A DNA stretch of 32,417 nt from Bacteroidia bacterium. GTDB taxonomy: Bacteria; Bacteroidota; Bacteroidia; UKL13-3. A program made the position numbers and the translations under genes. Shown here in pieces: positions 18,105 through 26,422 of this stretch (within the stretch, counting starts at the first letter, position 1; each line of letters opens with the position of its first letter). Location: contig JAIBAK010000040.1 of the NCBI GenBank assembly GCA_019695215.1, positions 1 to 32,417 on the forward strand. The letters are read 5' to 3'. Below the pieces are notes generated by a model. That model made no database searches, was not told the DNA's origin, and saw nothing but the letters and a program-made list of their open reading frames with translations.

Positions 18105-19973
18105 ATGAAGCAAATTGTTTTTTCCGCACTGTTTCTCCTGATTTTTTCAGTGGCAAAAAGTCAGAATTTCAAATACACCCGCAGCCCCGTTGATATTACC
18201 AACAACAGTGATTTCTCCACCTTTCAGCTCATGGACTCGGCCATTCAGAATTACCATGTTTTTTTTAGTGGCGAAAATCATCAGTTCAAAGCCAGCAATG
18301 CGCGCCTTGAACTGAAATTATTAAAATACCTGCACGAAAAAGCAGGAGTAAATCACCTGTTGCTGGAATTTAGTTTTACCACCGGATACCTGCTCGAGAA
18401 ATACATGTTTGAAAACGATACGCTGGCTTATGCCATGCTCAAAGCCAATTACCATAATCAATACATGTGGATGTTTGAACATTTAAAAGAGTACAATGCC
18501 ACCCTCGACAGCGTCCATAAAATAAGGGTACACGGAATAGACTTTGAAGATGATATGCAATTGGCCGTGCGCACCCTGGTGATGCTTATGCCCGATAAAG
18601 AAGCACCTGATTCCATTGGACTGCATATTGAAACCCTGCGCGGCATGAATGGCCGTTATGCCCGCAACACCGAATACAACGAATACGAAGCCGCAGAATT
18701 AGGAACAGGTATTTTCGGGTACAACTACCGCGCTGGCCGCACCATTTCCGATTTACTCGATAATTACGACAGGCAAAAAGGAGTGTACGATGCCTATTTT
18801 GGCAAAAATGCCGCACTGGTAAGCACCATTATGTGGCATATGAAAGAAAATTTGCAATGGCGCGAATATTACACAGGAGGCAATATGCAGGAACGACCTT
18901 TCAGGGAGCGTTATATGTACAATAATTTTTTAAAATTAGTGGAGCAAAATCCCGGAGGTAAATTTTTCGGTCAATTCGGACGTTGCCATACCAGCCTAAA
19001 CCAAACGGACGAGAATTGCGATGTTACATTTTTTAACTCGCTGGCAGGTAAAATTAACAACAGCCCCAATCCCTACCTGAAGGGAAAGGTATTTATTGCA
19101 GCCGGATTTTATCCTCATGCCGAGATGAACGGAACTTCAACCGTTTCAAAAGCAGGATTTGTTTCGTTTTTAAACAAAATGGAGAAAGAGGCGTATGATA
19201 CTTCCATCACCTTATTTCTGGTCGAAAAAGATTCGGTGCACTACGGAGATTTATACAAGCATTATAATTTTATTTTCTTTAACAATAACTCGCTGGCCGA
19301 TGACCGGGCACTTAAAGTGGAAAAAGGAAGAAAAAAACATAAAGGCTTTTTTGGCCGCGCAGCAGATAAGGAATTATTTGTAGGGCTGAGTGCTCAATAC
19401 CAGCTTTACGGAGTAAAAACCACCGGACTTAAACCTTTTTTCAATAGCTATGTCTTGCCTGTGCCGGTGAGCCCGCTCTCAATGACCGGCCTTTCGTTTA
19501 CCGTGTTTGATGACAACTCGGGCGATTATTTCAATGCCTCTTACAACCGGATGGATGAAGTAAAATATGCTACCAACGATACTTCCCGTTTTTCATTCAA
19601 TGCCTCATCTTTTTCTATAAAAGGAGGAGCTGATCTTTTTAACAGCAATCCATTTATCAATGTGATTCCATGTTTCGGACTTACCTATACCGAGTACCGC
19701 ATTAGCCATACCATTACCAAAACTCCTTCCTTGTTTCAACCTGAAAAAACGGGAGGGGAAATACTTTATAAAAACCCGGCACTATTGGGCGATGTCTCCT
19801 TGCGGGTGAGCACCCATTTTTATATGATAGGCATTAGCGCGTGGGGTGGTTACCAGTTTGATGTATCGGGGCAAAAATGGCGCAGAGACGGAAGCTACTC
19901 AACCCTTGCTCCCAAAACTTCGCTCAGCGGCTGGTATGCCGGAGCAGGAGTGGGGTTGTTTATTAATAACTGA
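18105..19973 (+). CDS. Secreted erythromycin-esterase/ChaN-like (TIKI fold) protein with barrel-like C terminus
   Basis: 622 residues with a signal peptide (MKQIVFSALFLLIFSVAKSQ). The N-terminal ~400 residues resemble the Ere/ChaN/TraB superfamily: GENH at 56-59 after a hydrophobic strand, a conserved Glu at 88 (LLLEFS), HGIDFEDD, and a late His in FGRCHTS. These match the positions of the metal-binding or catalytic Glu and His of that fold. The remaining ~200 residues alternate polar and aromatic residues, ending GWYAGAGVGLFINN, like an outer-membrane beta-barrel protein. The substrate is unknown. I chose ATG 18105 because it begins the signal peptide; the in-frame ATG at 18084 adds seven residues. 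A role in macrolide resistance is not supported. Confidence 0.6.
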   Translation: MKQIVFSALFLLIFSVAKSQNFKYTRSPVDITNNSDFSTFQLMDSAIQNYHVFFSGENHQFKASNARLELKLLKYLHEKAGVNHLLLEFSFTTGYLLEKYMFENDTLAYAMLKANYHNQYMWMFEHLKEYNATLDSVHKIRVHGIDFEDDMQLAVRTLVMLMPDKEAPDSIGLHIETLRGMNGRYARNTEYNEYEAAELGTGIFGYNYRAGRTISDLLDNYDRQKGVYDAYFGKNAALVSTIMWHMKENLQWREYYTGGNMQERPFRERYMYNNFLKLVEQNPGGKFFGQFGRCHTSLNQTDENCDVTFFNSLAGKINNSPNPYLKGKVFIAAGFYPHAEMNGTSTVSKAGFVSFLNKMEKEAYDTSITLFLVEKDSVHYGDLYKHYNFIFFNNNSLADDRALKVEKGRKKHKGFFGRAADKELFVGLSAQYQLYGVKTTGLKPFFNSYVLPVPVSPLSMTGLSFTVFDDNSGDYFNASYNRMDEVKYATNDTSRFSFNASSFSIKGGADLFNSNPFINVIPCFGLTYTEYRISHTITKTPSLFQPEKTGGEILYKNPALLGDVSLRVSTHFYMIGISAWGGYQFDVSGQKWRRDGSYSTLAPKTSLSGWYAGAGVGLFINN

Positions 19974-20059
19974 TTAAATGAACAGGCGGATGTAGAGAAC
20001 GCTAACCACGGAAAGAAAGAAGATATGTTGCAGTTTATTTGAATGTAATAATTTTACCA

Positions 20060-21103
20060 ATGACACTACCGGCTGATAAAGAACAATGGGCTGATAATAT
20101 GAGAGCAATGGCAACAATTGCGGTTATTGTTTTACATATAGCTGCTGCTCCTGTACTATACCCTTACGATAAAATTTCAAATTTTGACTGGTCTGTGGGG
20201 AATATTTATGATAGCTCGGTTCGATTTTGCGTGCCGGTATTTTTAATGTTGACCGGGGCATTGTTATTACCCGGAACCAATTCAATTGGTGAATTCTTTA
20301 AAAAACGTTTTTTGCGAATTGTTTATCCTTTTTTATTTTGGAGCTTCATTTACATATTGTATGATTTTTTCCTGAAATGGCAATATCACGAAAGTCTGAC
20401 CCCATCAATAGGAGTCACCTACATTTTATCACAATTAAAGGGTGGGGCCTCCAGCCACTTTTGGTATATTTATATGATTATTGGAATATATCTTATTTTT
20501 CCGGTAATAAGTAAATGGATTGCGAACAGTACAAGGAAAGAAATTAGCTATTATGTTGCTGTTTGGGTTGTTGCCATTTTGCTTAATCTCTCATTTTTTA
20601 ATAGGTATAAACCTAACATTGACCTAATTTATTTTTCAGGCTACCTCGGGTATCCAATTTTAGGGTATTTACTGTCAACTGCATCCTTCCATCCAAAAAT
20701 AAAATCATACTCAATTGTGTTTTTCCTTACAGGGACTTTAATAACAATAATTGGCACGCATATTCATACCCAAAAAGATGGAGTATTTTATGACTGGTAC
20801 TATTCTTACTTAAGTCCAAATGTACTAATAGCCTCAGTTGGTTTTTTTTTATTTTTCCGACAAACCACCTTCAATTCTCCGTTCATAGTACGATTTTTTC
20901 AAATCATAAGTAACTACAGTTACGGAATATATTTGTGTCATGTTTTGGTTTTATTAGGTTTAGCAAAATTTGGGATTTCGTGGGATAAAATGAATTCATT
21001 AATCGGAATTCCTGTGATTGCATTAGTATGCCTTTCGATATCATTAGCTATTACGTATCTTATCAGTAAAATGCCGGCCGGAAGGAAAGTTTCAGGATAT
21101 TGA
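20060..21103 (+). CDS. Membrane acyltransferase, acyltransferase-3 family
   Basis: 347 residues with about ten hydrophobic segments. The N terminus has the family hallmark: WADNMRAMATIAVIVLHIAA, with a conserved His in the first membrane helix, followed by FCVPVFLMLTGALLL and KKRFLRIVYPFLFW. These are the motifs of OafA/WecH/OatA-type enzymes that move acetyl or other acyl groups onto extracytoplasmic sugars or polysaccharides. The acceptor is unknown. I chose ATG at 20060 (MTLPADK); an in-frame TTG at 20039 adds seven residues. It is visibly more AT-rich than the preceding gene, and nothing flanking it suggests a polysaccharide cluster. Confidence 0.85.
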   Translation: MTLPADKEQWADNMRAMATIAVIVLHIAAAPVLYPYDKISNFDWSVGNIYDSSVRFCVPVFLMLTGALLLPGTNSIGEFFKKRFLRIVYPFLFWSFIYILYDFFLKWQYHESLTPSIGVTYILSQLKGGASSHFWYIYMIIGIYLIFPVISKWIANSTRKEISYYVAVWVVAILLNLSFFNRYKPNIDLIYFSGYLGYPILGYLLSTASFHPKIKSYSIVFFLTGTLITIIGTHIHTQKDGVFYDWYYSYLSPNVLIASVGFFLFFRQTTFNSPFIVRFFQIISNYSYGIYLCHVLVLLGLAKFGISWDKMNSLIGIPVIALVCLSISLAITYLISKMPAGRKVSGY

Positions 21104-21125
21104 CCTGAGTTTTTTTGTCCAAGGT

Positions 21126-21141
21126 TTGGCGTCCCCGCCAA
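21126..21141. repeat. Short palindrome TTGGCG-tccc-CGCCAA
   Basis: A perfect 6-bp inverted repeat with a TCCC loop, 22 bases after the acyltransferase stop. No T run follows on either strand, so it is not a standard terminator. From memory, similar GC-rich palindromes recur between genes in Bacteroidota. The surrounding gene-free stretch 21104-21476 also holds the two palindromes and the rpsP promoter listed separately; I see no gene in it. Confidence 0.65.
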
Positions 21142-21203
21142 CCTATAACTGATTCCATTGTCGTTCGTGATTCTATATTCCAAACATTATAGATTTTGAA
21201 ACT

Positions 21204-21241
21204 CTGACAGGGCTTTTTGCTGAAGCATACAGACCTGTCAG
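21204..21241. repeat. Inverted repeat CTGACAGG...CCTGTCAG
   Basis: Perfect 8-bp arms at 21204-21211 and 21234-21241 separated by 22 bases. The motif is unrelated to the palindromes on either side. It resembles intergenic repeats I associate with Bacteroidota chromosomes (from memory), and no coding sequence overlaps it. Confidence 0.6.
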
Positions 21242-21288
21242 GGTCGACTGGCATTGTAACACGGATGGCAAATCTCTCAAATAAATAC

Positions 21289-21310
21289 TTCAGGATTTAC
21301 AAATCCCGAA
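21289..21310. repeat. Solo REP-like palindrome related to the ends of the 26.4 and 28.1 kb elements
   Basis: TTCaGGATTT-AC-AAATCCcGAA is a near-perfect palindrome with one mismatched pair. It is close to the terminal palindromes (TTCGGGATT/AATCCCGAA) of the two repeat elements downstream. A more degenerate copy, CGGATGGCAAATCT, lies about 20 bases before it at 21262. It looks like an isolated or decayed REP unit. Confidence 0.5.
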
Positions 21311-21385
21311 GAGCGGAGAACTTTAAACTCAAAACCTTAAACTTCAAACTTCATACAGTTAATCTTCACAAAATCACCCGCGTGT

Positions 21386-21416
21386 TTTGATTTTTCAGAT
21401 TTTACCCCGACATTTG
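21386..21416 (+). promoter_or_regulatory. Promoter of the rpsP-rimM-trmD operon
   Basis: TTTG (21386-21389), a 19-nt spacer, then GACATTTG (21409-21416), which differs from TAnnTTTG only in its first base. This implies a leader of roughly 55 nt before rpsP. Confidence 0.6.
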
Positions 21417-21476
21417 CCCTCCCGTTTGGGTACTTTATTCAAGCGGTTAGTTTTTAAGCACTTAAATAAATAAAAA

Positions 21477-22010
21477 ATGTCAGTAAAAATCAGATTACAG
21501 CGTTTCGGACGTAAACAATCTGCCTACTATCACATAGTGGTGGCCGATGGACGTTCACCCCGTGATGGAAAATTCATTGAGCGTATTGGTGATTACAATC
21601 CCAATACCAACCCTGCAACCATTAACCTGGAGTTTAACAAAGCCGTACAATGGCTGGAAAACGGTGCTCAGCCCACCGATACCTGCCGCGCCATTCTTTC
21701 GTACAAAGGCGTAATGTACAAGCATCACCTGAACCGCGGTGTAGCCAAAGGTGCCCTCACCGCAGAATTGGCCGAGACCAAATTGAACAAATGGCTGGAA
21801 GAAAAGAATGCTAAAATTACCGCTAAAGCCGACAGCTTATTATCTTCAGCCGATAAGAAGAAAAAGGCTGCTTTAGAAGCCGAAGCGAAAGTAAACGAAG
21901 AAAGAACTAAAAAATTAGCCGCTAAACAATCAGCACTGGCTGCCGAGGTTGCCGCTGCCGAAACAGCCGCAGAAGAAACCCCTGCTGCCGAAGAAACAGC
22001 TGCTGAGTAA
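21477..22010 (+). CDS. rpsP: 30S ribosomal protein S16 with Ala/Glu-rich C-terminal extension
   Basis: 177 residues. The first ~80 are the S16 fold: [22 protein letters not shown], then [12 protein letters not shown] and [15 protein letters not shown]16 is needed for assembly of the 30S body. From about residue 110 a Lys/Ala/Glu-rich, probably helical and partly disordered tail extends the protein to about twice the length of E. coli S16, ending in repeated AAEE-type units; tails of this sort occur on S16 in Bacteroidota. It is the first gene of the rpsP-rimM-trmD operon, and rimM starts 10 bases after its stop. Confidence 0.97.
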   Translation: MSVKIRLQRFGRKQSAYYHIVVADGRSPRDGKFIERIGDYNPNTNPATINLEFNKAVQWLENGAQPTDTCRAILSYKGVMYKHHLNRGVAKGALTAELAETKLNKWLEEKNAKITAKADSLLSSADKKKKAALEAEAKVNEERTKKLAAKQSALAAEVAAAETAAEETPAAEETAAE

Positions 22011-22020
22011 AACGTTTAGT

Positions 22021-22542
22021 ATGGCTGCAGAAAAAAAATATTCGGTAGCCGGTTTTATATCCCGCACACACGGATTAAAAGGTGAACTGAAGGTAAAACT
22101 CAGTTCACCTTTTTCTTTTGCCGATATGCTGGTAAAAGGGGCCGTGATGCTGGAGATAAAGGGCAAACCGGTACCTCATTTCCTCGATACTTTCAATGAT
22201 TCGGGCACCGATATCATAATCAAATTGCAGGATATAAACCATGTTGACCGCGCACAGGGACTGGTGGGATTGCATATATTGGCTGATGATAAATTATTAA
22301 CTGAAAGCGATGAAAACCAACTGAAGCAGTTAAAAGAATTTTTATTGATTGATAAAAATTTAGGAGAAATTGGGCGGGTAACCGATGTAACCGAAATGCC
22401 GGCTCACCCGCTGCTCACCGTTAATTTTAACGGAGAAGAAGTGCTGGTTCCGCTGGTTGACGATTTTGTGATAGAGATTAAAAAACGCAAAAAAGAAATA
22501 CACGTGGAGTTGCCCGAGGGTTTACTGAACCTGAATAAATGA
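22021..22542 (+). CDS. rimM: 16S rRNA processing protein RimM
   Basis: 173 residues. RimM binds S19 in immature 30S subunits and assists maturation of the 16S 3' domain. The N-terminal domain has the signature [19 protein letters not shown]; the C-terminal PRC-barrel includes [16 protein letters not shown] and [11 protein letters not shown] chose the ATG at 22021; an in-frame upstream ATG at 21949 lies inside rpsP and would add a 24-residue basic tail that does not belong to the family. The stop overlaps the trmD start (ATGA). Confidence 0.95.
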   Translation: MAAEKKYSVAGFISRTHGLKGELKVKLSSPFSFADMLVKGAVMLEIKGKPVPHFLDTFNDSGTDIIIKLQDINHVDRAQGLVGLHILADDKLLTESDENQLKQLKEFLLIDKNLGEIGRVTDVTEMPAHPLLTVNFNGEEVLVPLVDDFVIEIKKRKKEIHVELPEGLLNLNK

Positions 22543-23231
22543 TGATGCAGATAGATATCCTTACCCTTCATCCCGATTTGCTTCAAAGTCCGTTTAACTA
22601 CTCCATCATAAACAGGGCTAAGGAGAAAGGACTGGTGCAAATAAACCTGCACAACCTGCACGATTATGCCCCCAACAAATGGCGCAAGGCCGATGATTAC
22701 CCTTTTGGCGGAGGTGCCGGCATGGTGATGATGATTGAACCCATTGACCGCTGCCTGAGTGAACTGAAACAACAGCGCCAATACGATGAAGTCATTTACC
22801 TGTCGCCCGATGGAGAGCTGTTTGATCAAAAGATGGCCAATGAACTTTCGCTTAAAAAAAATATCTGCTTTTTATGCGGCCACTACAAAGGGGTAGATGA
22901 AAGGGTGCGCGAGCATTTAATTACCCGCGAAATTTCTATTGGCGATTATGTACTTACCGGTGGCGAACTGGCCGCAGCCGTGATAGTAGATGCTCTGGTG
23001 CGTTTAATTCCGGGTGCCATGAGTGACGAAACATCGGCCTTAACCGATTCGTTTCAGGATGGATTGGTGAGCCCGCCTGCTTACACGCGTCCGGCTGATT
23101 ACAGGGGCTGGAAGGTACCCGATATTCTTTTGAGCGGACACCAGCAAAAAATTGATGAATGGAGGCATGAGCAGGCAATTGAACGTACCAAACAACGCAG
23201 ACCGGGGTTGTTTAATGAGGAAAATCCATAA
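22539..23231 (+). CDS. trmD: tRNA (guanine-N1-)-methyltransferase TrmD
   Basis: 230 residues, normal length. TrmD places m1G at position 37 of tRNAs reading CNN/CGG-type codons, preventing +1 frameshifting, using S-adenosylmethionine. The trefoil-knot motifs are visible: [22 protein letters not shown] and [14 protein letters not shown], followed by [25 protein letters not shown]. Three consecutive ATGs begin the gene; the first overlaps the rimM stop. rplS, which often follows trmD elsewhere, is absent here; the next gene is a CBS protein behind its own promoter box. Confidence 0.97.
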   Translation: MMMQIDILTLHPDLLQSPFNYSIINRAKEKGLVQINLHNLHDYAPNKWRKADDYPFGGGAGMVMMIEPIDRCLSELKQQRQYDEVIYLSPDGELFDQKMANELSLKKNICFLCGHYKGVDERVREHLITREISIGDYVLTGGELAAAVIVDALVRLIPGAMSDETSALTDSFQDGLVSPPAYTRPADYRGWKVPDILLSGHQQKIDEWRHEQAIERTKQRRPGLFNEENP

Positions 23232-23272
23232 GTAAATATCGTGCGGAGTGCGCTTTTTTCGCTAAATTTGAC

Positions 23273-23280
23273 CTCACCTA
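23273..23280 (+). promoter_or_regulatory. -7 promoter box of first CBS gene
   Basis: TAAATTTG, an exact TAnnTTTG match, 19 bases before the ATG at 23300. No clear -33 TTTG was found. Confidence 0.5.
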
Positions 23281-23299
23281 ATCACCAATTTTCTACCTT

Positions 23300-23722
23300 A
23301 TGAGTAAAATGATGCGCATTGAACAAGTAATGACCGATAAGGTTACCGTGGCCAACCTGCACAACAAATTTTCGCAGGTAATGGATTTTTTTCAGTTGTT
23401 TAAAATTCATCACCTTCCCGTTATGGATGGCGATGCCATTATAGGCATAATAAGCGTACACGATGTGCTGCATTTTATGCACGAGCGCCTGCTTAAAGGA
23501 GATACACTTACCCTGGCACAGTTAGATTCCGATTTTTCCATTGCAAATATCATGACTCCAAATCCCGTAACCATTTCGCCCGATGCCACGTTACTCGAGG
23601 CTTTGGAATTGTTTGACGAGGGAAAATTTCGTGCACTTCCGGTGGCCGAAGACGGAAAAATACGCGGCATTATTACCTATAAAGATCTGGTGCGCGTGTA
23701 CTCGTGGGAAAAACATTCCTGA
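23300..23722 (+). CDS. CBS-domain pair protein (copy 1)
   Basis: 140 residues made only of two CBS motifs (about 7-60 and 75-132), which together form one Bateman module able to bind adenine nucleotides. Typical segments are QVMTDKVTVAN, HHLPVMDGDAIIGIISVHDVL, IMTPNPVTISPDATLLEAL and RALPVAEDGKIRGIITYKDLV. There is no attached enzyme or channel, so it is a stand-alone sensor or regulator with an unknown partner. It is clearly paralogous to the next gene in length, order of motifs and the shared opening (MSK, VMT/IMT, KVTVA, QVMDFF). Each copy has its own -7 box. Confidence 0.85.
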   Translation: MSKMMRIEQVMTDKVTVANLHNKFSQVMDFFQLFKIHHLPVMDGDAIIGIISVHDVLHFMHERLLKGDTLTLAQLDSDFSIANIMTPNPVTISPDATLLEALELFDEGKFRALPVAEDGKIRGIITYKDLVRVYSWEKHS

Positions 23723-23832
23723 GTGATGGATGGCATCTAAGCCTGAGCCTGCTCCGTAAAACCTCCGTTTCTTACTGACCATTATCATATTGTTCGTTGA
23801 TAAACGTCATAGTTCAGCTATTGGGGCGGGGG

Positions 23833-23840
23833 TACCTTTG
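23833..23840 (+). promoter_or_regulatory. -7 promoter box of second CBS gene
   Basis: TACCTTTG, an exact TAnnTTTG match, 20 bases before the ATG at 23861. No TTTG lies at the expected -33 position. Confidence 0.5.
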
Positions 23841-23860
23841 TCTCATCAAATTATCATTTT

Positions 23861-24301
23861 ATGAGCAAGCATATTTTAGTACACCAGATTATGACCAACA
23901 AGGTTACGGTGGCCAGTCCTTCCAACACGTTTATGCAGGTGATGGATTTTTTTACCCTGTTTAATGTAACCCATTTGCCGGTGGTAGACAATGAAGTTCT
24001 TGTGGGCATTATAAGCCTTAAAGATGTAAACCGTTTTGTACACGATAAAATTGAAAAGGGAGAATCGGTAAATAAAGAAAACCTGGCCGATGGTTTTGAT
24101 ATTTTAAAACTAATGACCCGCGGACCGGTAACCGTAACCCCTGACACTACCTTAGAAAATGCCCTCGACATATTGGGAAAAGGAGCCTTCAGTTCGCTGC
24201 CGGTGGTAGAGAATGGTAAACTTTGCGGCATTTTGACCATAAGCGATTTGGTGCGGGTGGTGGCTTATGAAACCAACAAAGGGCCAATTATGCATTTATA
24301 A
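23861..24301 (+). CDS. CBS-domain pair protein (copy 2)
   Basis: 146 residues, again just two CBS motifs: IMTNKVTVAS, FNVTHLPVVDNEVLVGIISLKDV, LMTRGPVTVTPDTTLENALDIL and SSLPVVENGKLCGILTISDLV. It is a tandem paralogue of the gene 138 bases upstream, with a shared N-terminal pattern (QVMDFF, LFxxxHLPV), and the two may form heteromeric Bateman modules; that is inference. The ligand and partner are unknown. A strong hairpin terminator follows about 40 bases after the stop. Confidence 0.85.
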   Translation: MSKHILVHQIMTNKVTVASPSNTFMQVMDFFTLFNVTHLPVVDNEVLVGIISLKDVNRFVHDKIEKGESVNKENLADGFDILKLMTRGPVTVTPDTTLENALDILGKGAFSSLPVVENGKLCGILTISDLVRVVAYETNKGPIMHL

Positions 24302-24342
24302 ATTAAGTTGCATCCATAAGTTCAGCGTTACATAAAATAAGG

Positions 24343-24375
24343 CAGGTTATCCGGAAACGGGTAGCCTGTTTTTTT
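24343..24375 (+). terminator. Terminator after the CBS genes
   Basis: CAGGTTATCCG (24343-24353) pairs with CGGGTAGCCTG (24358-24368) across all 11 positions, three of them T-G wobbles, closed by a GAAA loop and followed by seven Ts. On the minus strand the wobble pairs become mismatches, so it works best for plus-strand transcripts. Its T run overlaps the fdhD stop codon. Confidence 0.85.
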
Positions 24376-25228
24376 ATGAGCCAATTGTGATGGTTTCAGA
24401 GCGGGAATAAATATTAAAGCGGTCGTTTCGCAAAAAACCAATGAGGGTAATATCAAATTCGTTGGCTGTTTGTACCGCCAGACTTGAAGGTGCACCAATG
24501 GCACATACCACCCGCACGCCTGCCATAGCCGCTTTTTGAAGCAGCTCAAAACTGGCTCTTCCACTAAGTAAAATGATATGCCTGTTTAAGGGCACCAATT
24601 CTTTCCCGATAGCAGCCCCTATCAGTTTATCCAGTGCATTGTGGCGCCCCACGTCTTCACGCATCAGCAGCAGGTTTCCATTTGTATCAAACAGCGCACA
24701 GGCATGTATGCCACCGGTGTGTTCAAACAGTGTTTGCTGCCCGCGCAGCATGCCGGGGAGTGAATGCAGGAGAGAGGCCGGTATTTTAAACGGTGTATTG
24801 CCTGAAAAAATGCGGCACTGTGTTTTTACCGACTCAATAGAAGCTTTGCCACATACCCCGCAGCTGGAGGTGGTATAAAAATTACGCGATAGTTTGGCCA
24901 TATCCACCTGCACATGTTCGTGCAGCTCTACCCTTACAATATTTTCTGAATTTTCTTTGGTATTGAGTTCAGTACAATAGCGTATCTGAGTGATATCGGA
25001 AGCGTTTTCAATTATGCCTTCGGTAAATAAAAAACCCAGTGCCAGTTCGAAATCATTTCCGGGGGTGCGCATGGTTACCGAAATACTTTTTTGCTCGCGG
25101 GCATGGGCAGGGCCATAACCTAAACGTATTTCCAATGGCTCCTCCACAGCCAGTAAATCGGACGTTGTGGTAGTGCCGGAAACCATTATTTTTTGAACCG
25201 CAACAGCAATAACAGGCGTTTTACCCAT
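24374..25228 (-). CDS. fdhD: Formate dehydrogenase accessory sulfurtransferase FdhD
   Basis: 284 residues. FdhD transfers sulfur from IscS to the molybdenum cofactor of formate dehydrogenase. The family signatures are present: the N-terminal EEPLEIRLG, RTPGNDFELALGFLFTEGII, the CxxC loop SSCGVCGK with C123 and C126, HTGGIHACALF, REDVGRHNALDKLIG, and SGRASFELLQKAAMAGV. I chose ATG at 25228 (MGKTPV); an in-frame TTG at 25264 adds 12 residues. No formate dehydrogenase or molybdopterin gene is in the window, so its partner must lie elsewhere. A possible imperfect promoter (TTG, 21 nt, TATCTTCG) ends four bases before the ATG. Confidence 0.95.
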   Translation of the reverse strand: MGKTPVIAVAVQKIMVSGTTTTSDLLAVEEPLEIRLGYGPAHAREQKSISVTMRTPGNDFELALGFLFTEGIIENASDITQIRYCTELNTKENSENIVRVELHEHVQVDMAKLSRNFYTTSSCGVCGKASIESVKTQCRIFSGNTPFKIPASLLHSLPGMLRGQQTLFEHTGGIHACALFDTNGNLLLMREDVGRHNALDKLIGAAIGKELVPLNRHIILLSGRASFELLQKAAMAGVRVVCAIGAPSSLAVQTANEFDITLIGFLRNDRFNIYSRSETITIGS

Positions 25229-25434
25229 AGGGCGAAGATACGATTTTTTGTACGATGCCGGCAATGGCCTGAGCCGGGTAAAGTCGCAATGCTTACTCCC
25301 GATTTTTGATGGTTTTAAGACTTTTTATTACCTTTACCAGAGGAATAAAAGGTTCGTATGACTGACCAAAATGGCGGGATAACCTAAAGTTTATATAGCA
25401 TATATACGAGTTACCGGCAAGCTTAAAATGACGC

Positions 25435-26385
25435 ATGAGCATTGACATTTCAGAAAAAGAAGTAAGAAAATTTAAGGCCATTCTGGACTATTTAAAACGA
25501 CTGGCAGACGATGGAGTAACTCCTCTTATCGAAAAGCAAATTTTATTAATGCTCGATGACTGCCTTCCTTTTTTTTCTCACTTGACAATGGAGCATATTT
25601 TTCCTCAGTTACATCGAATAACAATTAATAGAAATGTACTTGGGTCAAACAAAAGAATTTGGGACATTGCTCATCTTAAATATCCACCACCTGACCGAGT
25701 TACAAAGTATGGACGTTGTAATCTTCCTAAGCAATCCGCATTTTATGGGGCAATGTTTGACATGACTTGCATAAACGAACTTAGACCAAAAGTAGGAGAC
25801 CTTGTCACCCATTCGGTATGGAGAATTAAATATGATAATGAAGGTTTAGTGTATTGTCCAATTTTTAAAAATCAACCACCTAAATCAAAAGGTGTTGTAA
25901 ATCCACGCTCAATGGAATACAATGATATTTACATAAAAGAACTTAAAAAGTTTCCAGAAAATATTCAGGCACAAATTGACAGCTTGGTACAATTCATTGC
26001 CGATTCATTCACAAAGGATATAAGACCGGACAGGCATCTTGACTACATTTTTAGTGCTTATTTTTCTAATAAAATTTTATATCAGTTTGAAAACGGAGCC
26101 ATTGACGCAATATATTATCCAAGCGTAAAGGACGGGCTTACCTTTGAAAATATTGCAATAAAGCCAGAGGTTTTCGACAAGAAATATTATTTAGCAGAAG
26201 TTAAAGAGAATTTTGTAGTTCAAGACTTGAGTAGTGGTAAGGGCGGCCATTTTTCTCATGGCATTTCCGACTGTAAAACATTTGACTATGCCGCTGGAAA
26301 GATTTTGTGGGACAAGGACAGAATGTATCAGCCTGACGATTTCATGCGACAAATTAGAATGTATCATGGTGTCGACATAAGCTAA
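25435..26385 (+). CDS. RES-domain-like protein of unknown function
   Basis: 316 residues, no signal peptide. The region about 60-120 resembles a RES domain (an ADP-ribosyltransferase-like fold used by Xre-RES toxins): an early Arg (HRITINR), then KYGRCNLPKQSAFYGA with R94 and Y104, and INEL with E115. Known RES proteins use an Arg-Tyr-Glu set with this spacing. The C-terminal ~200 residues are unlike the compact toxins, which are nearer 150-200 residues in total. No Xre-type antitoxin gene is adjacent, so a toxin role is unproven. The gene is AT-rich compared with fdhD and opens the accessory island; a repeat element begins 37 bases after its stop. Confidence 0.5.
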   Translation: MSIDISEKEVRKFKAILDYLKRLADDGVTPLIEKQILLMLDDCLPFFSHLTMEHIFPQLHRITINRNVLGSNKRIWDIAHLKYPPPDRVTKYGRCNLPKQSAFYGAMFDMTCINELRPKVGDLVTHSVWRIKYDNEGLVYCPIFKNQPPKSKGVVNPRSMEYNDIYIKELKKFPENIQAQIDSLVQFIADSFTKDIRPDRHLDYIFSAYFSNKILYQFENGAIDAIYYPSVKDGLTFENIAIKPEVFDKKYYLAEVKENFVVQDLSSGKGGHFSHGISDCKTFDYAAGKILWDKDRMYQPDDFMRQIRMYHGVDIS

Positions 26386-26422
26386 GCCCCTAACTCGCGC
26401 GCTCCCGTGTAAGTGTAAGCAT

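Noticed and set aside
18105..19973. Macrolide resistance esterase
   Set aside because: The match is to the fold and a few residues, the protein is secreted with a barrel-like end, and no resistance context is present.
21126..21141. Terminator of the acyltransferase gene
   Set aside because: The hairpin has no T run after it on either strand; the T run at 21112-21118 is upstream of the stem.
21949..22020. Upstream start for rimM
   Set aside because: It lies inside rpsP in another frame and adds a 24-residue basic segment foreign to RimM.
25435..26385. Xre-RES toxin-antitoxin module
   Set aside because: No helix-turn-helix antitoxin gene lies on either side; only a RES-like resemblance remains.
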